Of a stretch of 9,705 nt of DNA, positions 6,210-9,705 are shown in pieces; position 1 is the first letter of the stretch, and each line of letters starts with the position of its first letter. The stretch is from an uncultured Clostridia bacterium (GTDB lineage: Bacteria > Bacillota > Clostridia > Oscillospirales > Acutalibacteraceae), in NCBI GenBank assembly GCA_946610835.1, contig CAMOCU010000017.1:1-9705 (forward strand), in the 5' to 3' direction. The translations under genes and the position numbers were made by a program. Below the pieces are notes generated by a model, which saw only the letters and a list, made by a program, of their open reading frames with translations, did not search any database and was not told the DNA's origin.

Positions 6210-7478
6210 ATGAAGCAAGAGGATATTCTGCGCGGTGCTATGGATGATTGTTTTCTTCAATTGTATCCGGCGCAGCAGCTGGAACGTCAGCGTGAACGGT
6301 ACGCACAACTTCAAAACCGTTTTGCGGAGTATTTCGGAGAAGGGGATGTATCCTTTTTCTCTGCGCCCGGGCGTACGGAAGTCGGCGGCAATCATACCGA
6401 TCACAATCACGGCAAGGTGCTGGCAGCCGCAATCAATCTCGACGCCGTTGCGGCGGCTTGTGCGCGCAACGATTTGCGTATTCGTGAAAAATCCGAAGGC
6501 CATGACCTCAACGCGGTAGACATCTCCTCGCTGGAAGTTGTAGAGAGCGAAAAGGGTCATTCCAGCGCATTGATTCGTGGGGTGTGTGACGGTTTTGCAC
6601 GCCGCGGTTATCGGGTAGGCGGGTTTGATGCTGCGGTTGCTTCCGATGTGCTTTCCGGTTCCGGTCTTTCCAGCTCTGCAGCGTATGAAGTGTTGATCGG
6701 AACAATCCTGAACTATCTGTACAACGACGGAAAAGTCAGCGCAGTGGAGATTGCGCAAATCGCTCAATATGCCGAAAATGTTCACTTTGGCAAGCCCTGC
6801 GGCTTGATGGATCAAATGGCGTCCTCTGTCGGCGGATTTATTTCAATTGACTTTAAGAATCCTCCGGAGCCTGTGATCCGAAAGGTGGATTTTGATTTTG
6901 CAACATGTGGACATGCGCTGTGTATTGTGGATACAGGCGGCAGTCATAATGATCTGACAGAGGATTATGCGGCCGTGCGCAGAGAAATGGAATCCGTTGC
7001 ATCTGCTATGGAGAAACGTGTGCTGCGTGAAGTTGATCCTTCGGATTTTTATGCGCAGATGGGGACACTTCGCGGCAAGGTGAGCGACCGTGCACTCATT
7101 CGCGCGATGCATTTCTTTTGCGAAAATGAGCGTGTGGATCGCGAGGCGGACGCACTTTCCAAGGATAACTTTGAATTATTTAAAAATCTGGTGATCGAGA
7201 GCGGTTACTCCTCCTATATGTATAACCAAAACGTTTTTACGCCCAAAGCGCCGCTGGATCAGCCTGTTTCGCTTGCACTCGCGTTGAGTGCGCAGATTCT
7301 AAGAGGGAGCGGCGCGTGGCGCGTTCACGGCGGCGGTTTTGCCGGGACGATTCAGGCGTTTGTCCCAATGGAGCTGATTCAAACCTATCGGGAGCGTATG
7401 GAGTCCATTTTCGGAGCGGGAACATGCATGACGCTGAAAATTCGTCCATTTGGCGGAATTCAAGTAAATAATTCTTGA
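6210..7478 (+). CDS. Galactokinase-family GHMP sugar kinase
   Basis: Cytoplasmic kinase of 422 aa, close to the usual 380-430 of galactokinases, which make sugar 1-phosphate from ATP and galactose (Leloir pathway). The start is ATG 6210, with AAAGG ten bases upstream. Motif 1, PGRTEVGGNHTDHNHG (53-68), corresponds to the galactokinase signature GRVNLIGEHTDYNGG. Motif 2, SGSGLSSSA (149-157), is the phosphate-binding GHMP loop. D201 in CGLMDQ fits the catalytic Asp, and GGGFAGT (374-380) is motif 3. Compared with canonical enzymes the Glu of GEHTD, which contacts the sugar 6-hydroxyl, is Asn61 here, so the substrate may be something other than, or in addition to, galactose. R55, H62 and D64 are kept. 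This divergent form occurs in clostridia next to ordinary sugar genes. It is the second gene of the VTT unit, and no galT, galE or transporter is in the window. The kinase fold is secure; galK is not assigned because of the Asn. Confidence 0.85.
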   Translation: MKQEDILRGAMDDCFLQLYPAQQLERQRERYAQLQNRFAEYFGEGDVSFFSAPGRTEVGGNHTDHNHGKVLAAAINLDAVAAACARNDLRIREKSEGHDLNAVDISSLEVVESEKGHSSALIRGVCDGFARRGYRVGGFDAAVASDVLSGSGLSSSAAYEVLIGTILNYLYNDGKVSAVEIAQIAQYAENVHFGKPCGLMDQMASSVGGFISIDFKNPPEPVIRKVDFDFATCGHALCIVDTGGSHNDLTEDYAAVRREMESVASAMEKRVLREVDPSDFYAQMGTLRGKVSDRALIRAMHFFCENERVDREADALSKDNFELFKNLVIESGYSSYMYNQNVFTPKAPLDQPVSLALALSAQILRGSGAWRVHGGGFAGTIQAFVPMELIQTYRERMESIFGAGTCMTLKIRPFGGIQVNNS

Positions 7479-7503
7479 CATCTTGCAAAATTTTTGATAG
7501 AAT
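7475..7503 (+). promoter_or_regulatory. Strong promoter for tRNA-Ser, overlapping the kinase stop
   Basis: -35 TTGACA (7475-7480, perfect) and -10 TAGAAT (7498-7503) are separated by exactly 17 bases. The TGA stop codon of the kinase (7476-7478) lies inside the -35 box. Transcription would start near 7510, about 37 bases before the mature tRNA. A strong consensus promoter is usual for tRNA genes. Confidence 0.8.
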
Positions 7504-7517
7504 ACTTTCGTTGCAGT

Positions 7518-7541
7518 TGCAGACGGCGCATTTCGTCTGCA
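7518..7541 (+). other. Hairpin in the pre-tRNA leader
   Basis: TGCAGACG (7518-7525) and CGTCTGCA (7534-7541) form a perfect 8-bp stem with an 8-base loop, ending five bases before the mature tRNA 5' end. No T-run follows, so it does not look like a terminator for the kinase gene. It may shape the RNase P substrate. Confidence 0.5.
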
Positions 7542-7546
7542 TCCAT

Positions 7547-7635
7547 GGAAGCGTATCGAAGTGGTCATAACGGGCCTGACTCGAAATCAGGTAGCCTTCA
7601 CGGGCTCGTGGGTTCGAATCCCACCGCTTCCGCCA
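7547..7635 (+). tRNA. tRNA-Ser(CGA)
   Basis: An 89-base class II tRNA including an encoded CCA end. The acceptor stem GGAAGCG (7547-7553) pairs with CGCTTCC (7625-7631), followed by discriminator G and CCA (7633-7635). The anticodon stem CCTGA/TCAGG encloses the loop CTCGAAA, so the anticodon is CGA (7582-7584), reading UCG serine codons. A long variable arm (AGCC...GGCT, 7593-7606) is typical of serine tRNAs. The T arm is GTGGG-TTCGAAT-CCCAC. It has its own promoter upstream and a terminator directly downstream. Confidence 0.97.
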
Positions 7636-7637
7636 TC

Positions 7638-7673
7638 AAAACGTCTTTTGTCTAACGGCAAAAGGCGTTTTTT
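7638..7673 (+). terminator. Intrinsic terminator after tRNA-Ser
   Basis: AACGTCTTTTG (7640-7650) pairs with CAAAAGGCGTT (7659-7669), eleven pairs with one G-U and an 8-base loop, and a T-run follows to 7673. It begins within five bases of the tRNA CCA end. No terminator is seen between the kinase stop and the tRNA, so this one probably ends the kinase transcript too. Confidence 0.85.
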
Positions 7674-7683
7674 AACAATATAT

Positions 7684-7766
7684 TCCGCTGTGCGGATCAT
7701 GATGGGTATTTCGTGTGTGATGCGTCCTTCGGAGGATGTAACGGCGGTTATTGTGCCCTTCGGGCA
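7684..7766. other. Three compact hairpins in the convergent gap
   Basis: Between the tRNA terminator and the minus-strand terminator are TCCGC-TGT-GCGGA (7684-7696), an 8-bp stem with loop TCGG at 7721-7740 (core TCCT/AGGA), and TGCCC-TTC-GGGCA (7754-7766). None has a T-run. No credible coding frame exists here: the frame read through it on the minus strand ends in GGSGGIRTHEP, a familiar false peptide made by translating a serine tRNA backwards. Role unknown; a small structured RNA or remnant terminators are possible. Confidence 0.35.
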
Positions 7767-7770
7767 GGAG

Positions 7771-7805
7771 AAGCAAAACCCGGACAATCATTTTGACTGT
7801 CCGGG
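7771..7805 (-). terminator. Intrinsic terminator of the histidine kinase gene
   Basis: CCCGGACA (7779-7786) and TGTCCGGG (7798-7805) form a perfect 8-bp GC-rich stem with an 11-base loop. Read on the minus strand it is followed by TTTTGCTT, about 60 bases after the kinase stop codon at 7868. On the plus strand the following CTGATTTG is a poor U-tract, so it works mainly leftward. Confidence 0.75.
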
Positions 7806-7867
7806 CTGATTTGTTTAGAGGCAGCTTTTCGCAACAGACTCGGTTTCCTTGCTTTTTATTCTCTTGT

Positions 7868-9705
7868 TTATGTTCCGGCTGATTCCAGCGGCAGTAAAAC
7901 AATGGCTTTGAACAGATCGCCATCGATCTGAATCTCCAGTCTGCCGCCCTGTAGTGTGCAAAGCTGCTGTGCGATCGACAATCCCAAACCGTTTCCTTCC
8001 TCTGAGCGTGAAACATCCCCGCGGACAAAACGTTCCATCAACTCCTGCGGTTCCACATTGAGCGGCATATGGGAGATGTTTTTGATCTCGAATATTCCAA
8101 ACGCGCCTTGCTCACCCACCCGGGCATACACCCGTGAATGCGGCGCGGCATACTTGCGGACATTGGACAGAAGATTTTCCAAAATCCTGTAAGTTTTTGT
8201 GCTGTCTGCATGAATGATCGGCGCGATTTCCGGTTGTGCGAATTTTACTTCCAACGATTGTTGTTCAAGCGATGGTGTGAACTCCACCACAGCCTGCATG
8301 GCCAGTTCCGCAAGGTTCAGCGGCAGGGGATGCAGCGCAACATTGCCGGCGGAGACCTTGCTCGCTTCAATTAAGTCTTCCACAAGGCGCTTGAGCTTTT
8401 CGGATTTCTCCGTCAGAGTGCCCAGATACTCCACAGCCTTCGGGTCCTGAATATCGCATTTTTTCAGAAGATCCACGTAGGAAATGATAGAGGTGAGCGG
8501 CGTTTTCAGATCATGCGAAACATTGGTAATCAACTCCGCTTTTGTGCGTTCATTGCGAACAGCTTCCGCTACAGCCCGATCAAGATCGCGGTTTGTGATC
8601 GTCAGATTGTCCGCAAGCAGCCGCAATGCGCGCGGCATACGTTCGATTCCGGGAATCGGGAGCTTGGTTTTGTCACACGATGCGTCAATGATCCGATCAA
8701 GTATCCGCAAAAAGTATACCTGCACCAGCAGAAATAACAGAGTCAATATCGGAATGCCGACAGCCGGAACGCTCCATTCATCCATATTGTATCCAATCAG
8801 CAGGAATCCCATTGTGATAAGCATATAAACAAAGCAGGCAATCACAAAAACGTATCGAATCTGCTTAGGTTGATCGAGCAAAAAGTGAATGCCTTTTTTT
8901 ATAATCCGCCAGACGTTTCGTACAATTCGCCAAACAAAACGCAGCAATTTCCAAAGGACAAATTTACGGAAATAGGACTGACCGGCTTTTTTGATGCGCA
9001 GGACGGAGGTCAACCACTCCATACCGACCAGCCATACCAACACAGTGCAGAGCGCTACAACAAGCAGCACAGCAATACCAAGCACGTATTCATCGGAATT
9101 ATATGTATCCCATCGATTGAATACAACAAACATAACCGCAAGTATCCCCGTACATGCTGCCGCACTCAAAAGCAGATGAATATCCGTCGGGATCTTGTCT
9201 GCAAGGCAGAGCGTAATCTCATCTGTTCCCTGCGCATGTCCGCACAAAGCCAACAGAAGAATCGTACAAGCAAGCAAAACAAGCAGCGACAGAGCGGCCA
9301 GAGACAGCACGAATACCGGAGAATACCGCGCGATTACATGCGTAAATATGTATTCGGCACGACTGTATTCGTCTCCGTTCTGAAACGGGAATGACATGCC
9401 AATGTACATGACTTCTTTACTGCCCAGTGCATTATTATATTTACCACTGTCCAGCGCATTCATGAGCGCGGGATGTGTTTGGCTGCCGCTTATGACGCCG
9501 TTCGAGCCAATGCTGACCCACATGGGTTCTGCCTGAATGCTTTCGGCGCTTGCTTGTTTTTGCAGATTGGAATAGGTTTTTCCGTCCTGCGATACCGCAT
9601 AATAGCGGAAGTTGACCAGAGAACCAAGCCGGCTTTCCCATATGGATCGATTCACTTCCAAATCTCCCTGAATGTTTTCAACAATATTGTCGTAAAACGC
9701 TTCCA
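7868..9705 (-). CDS. Multi-TM sensor histidine kinase, 5' end outside window
   Basis: Two-component sensor kinase; 611 codons are visible and the frame is open to the right edge (EAFYDNIVENIQ before the TTG at 9661), so the true start is outside. Numbering here is from the 9661 codon. Residues 1 to ~112 look like an extracytoplasmic sensor region (FRYYAVSQDGKTYSN), which implies a further TM segment upstream. TM segments are at about 115-141, 160-182, 191-215, 268-291 and 297-320, with a Trp/Arg-rich stretch at 229-256. The kinase core has the H box SHDLKTPL (H383, phosphorylation site), N box ENLLSNVRKYA (N496, N500), F box FVRGD (545-549) and G box GNGLGLSIA (556-564). The usual DxGxG is EIKNIS here, as in VanS-like kinases. 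It autophosphorylates and passes phosphate to a response regulator, probably encoded just upstream, beyond the window. The signal is unknown. It is convergent with the kinase/tRNA genes and ends in the terminator at 7771-7805. Confidence 0.93.
   Translation of the reverse strand, partial: EAFYDNIVENIQGDLEVNRSIWESRLGSLVNFRYYAVSQDGKTYSNLQKQASAESIQAEPMWVSIGSNGVISGSQTHPALMNALDSGKYNNALGSKEVMYIGMSFPFQNGDEYSRAEYIFTHVIARYSPVFVLSLAALSLLVLLACTILLLALCGHAQGTDEITLCLADKIPTDIHLLLSAAACTGILAVMFVVFNRWDTYNSDEYVLGIAVLLVVALCTVLVWLVGMEWLTSVLRIKKAGQSYFRKFVLWKLLRFVWRIVRNVWRIIKKGIHFLLDQPKQIRYVFVIACFVYMLITMGFLLIGYNMDEWSVPAVGIPILTLLFLLVQVYFLRILDRIIDASCDKTKLPIPGIERMPRALRLLADNLTITNRDLDRAVAEAVRNERTKAELITNVSHDLKTPLTSIISYVDLLKKCDIQDPKAVEYLGTLTEKSEKLKRLVEDLIEASKVSAGNVALHPLPLNLAELAMQAVVEFTPSLEQQSLEVKFAQPEIAPIIHADSTKTYRILENLLSNVRKYAAPHSRVYARVGEQGAFGIFEIKNISHMPLNVEPQELMERFVRGDVSRSEEGNGLGLSIAQQLCTLQGGRLEIQIDGDLFKAIVLLPLESAGT

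Noticed and set aside
7547..7635. tRNA-Ser as an integration site for a mobile element
   Set aside because: No integrase, no direct repeat of the tRNA 3' end and no element-like genes are seen in the following 2 kb.
7587..7787. Small minus-strand frame ending in GGSGGIRTHEP
   Set aside because: This peptide is a well-known artefact of translating a serine tRNA on the opposite strand. The plus-strand frame at 7561-7809 likewise runs through the tRNA.
9659..9661. TTG at 9661 as the real start of the histidine kinase
   Set aside because: The frame stays open to the window edge with plausible protein sequence (EAFYDNIVENIQGD), and a sensor kinase with this topology needs an upstream TM segment, so the gene is cut by the window.

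Overview
The window looks like a chromosomal segment of a Gram-positive anaerobe of the class Clostridia, probably a gut Oscillospirales/Ruminococcaceae-type organism. The basis is clear SD-type ribosome sites, a secreted Cys-rich repeat protein family typical of gut Firmicutes, a clostridial-type divergent galactokinase and a VanS-like multi-TM histidine kinase. The taxon is an inference from gene style, not a database match.

Layout. (1) 1-168, minus strand: 5' end of a D-2-hydroxyacid (glycerate-type) dehydrogenase running off the left edge. (2) 169-347: divergent promoter region with a -35/-10 pair for each direction and an inverted repeat in the rightward leader. (3) 348-5324, plus strand: two tandem, paralogous, secreted Cys-rich repeat proteins (652 and 992 aa), closed by a terminator at 5343-5371. 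(4) 5472-7478, plus strand: a two-gene unit with its own promoter, coding for a TVP38/TMEM64 (VTT) membrane protein and a galactokinase-family kinase. (5) 7475-7673: a strong promoter overlapping the kinase stop codon, then tRNA-Ser(CGA) and its terminator. (6) 7684-7805: a cluster of small hairpins ending in the minus-strand terminator of the next gene. (7) 7868-9705, minus strand: a membrane sensor histidine kinase whose N-terminus lies beyond the right edge.

The most interesting part is the secreted pair. Both proteins share a signal peptide type, about a dozen Cys-rich units in strict 40-residue register and in the same order, and a nearly identical C-terminal hydrophobic segment with no LPXTG motif. 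The second protein additionally carries, between signal peptide and repeats, a thioester domain (TED, PF08341-like) with the Cys (C89) and Gln (Q176, TQILVW) expected to form an internal thioester used for covalent attachment to targets. That block is strikingly AT-rich (sampled 60-base stretches 27-30% GC, against 58-63% in the flanking signal-peptide and repeat code), so the gene looks like a mosaic in which a foreign TED cassette was put onto a resident repeat stalk. A metallothionein-like Cys cluster is also unique to the second protein. Together the pair may form a surface adhesin with a metal- or disulfide-stabilised stalk; binding target, metal content and anchoring are inferences.

The remaining genes are ordinary chromosomal genes. 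No mobile element, CRISPR array or integrase was seen.
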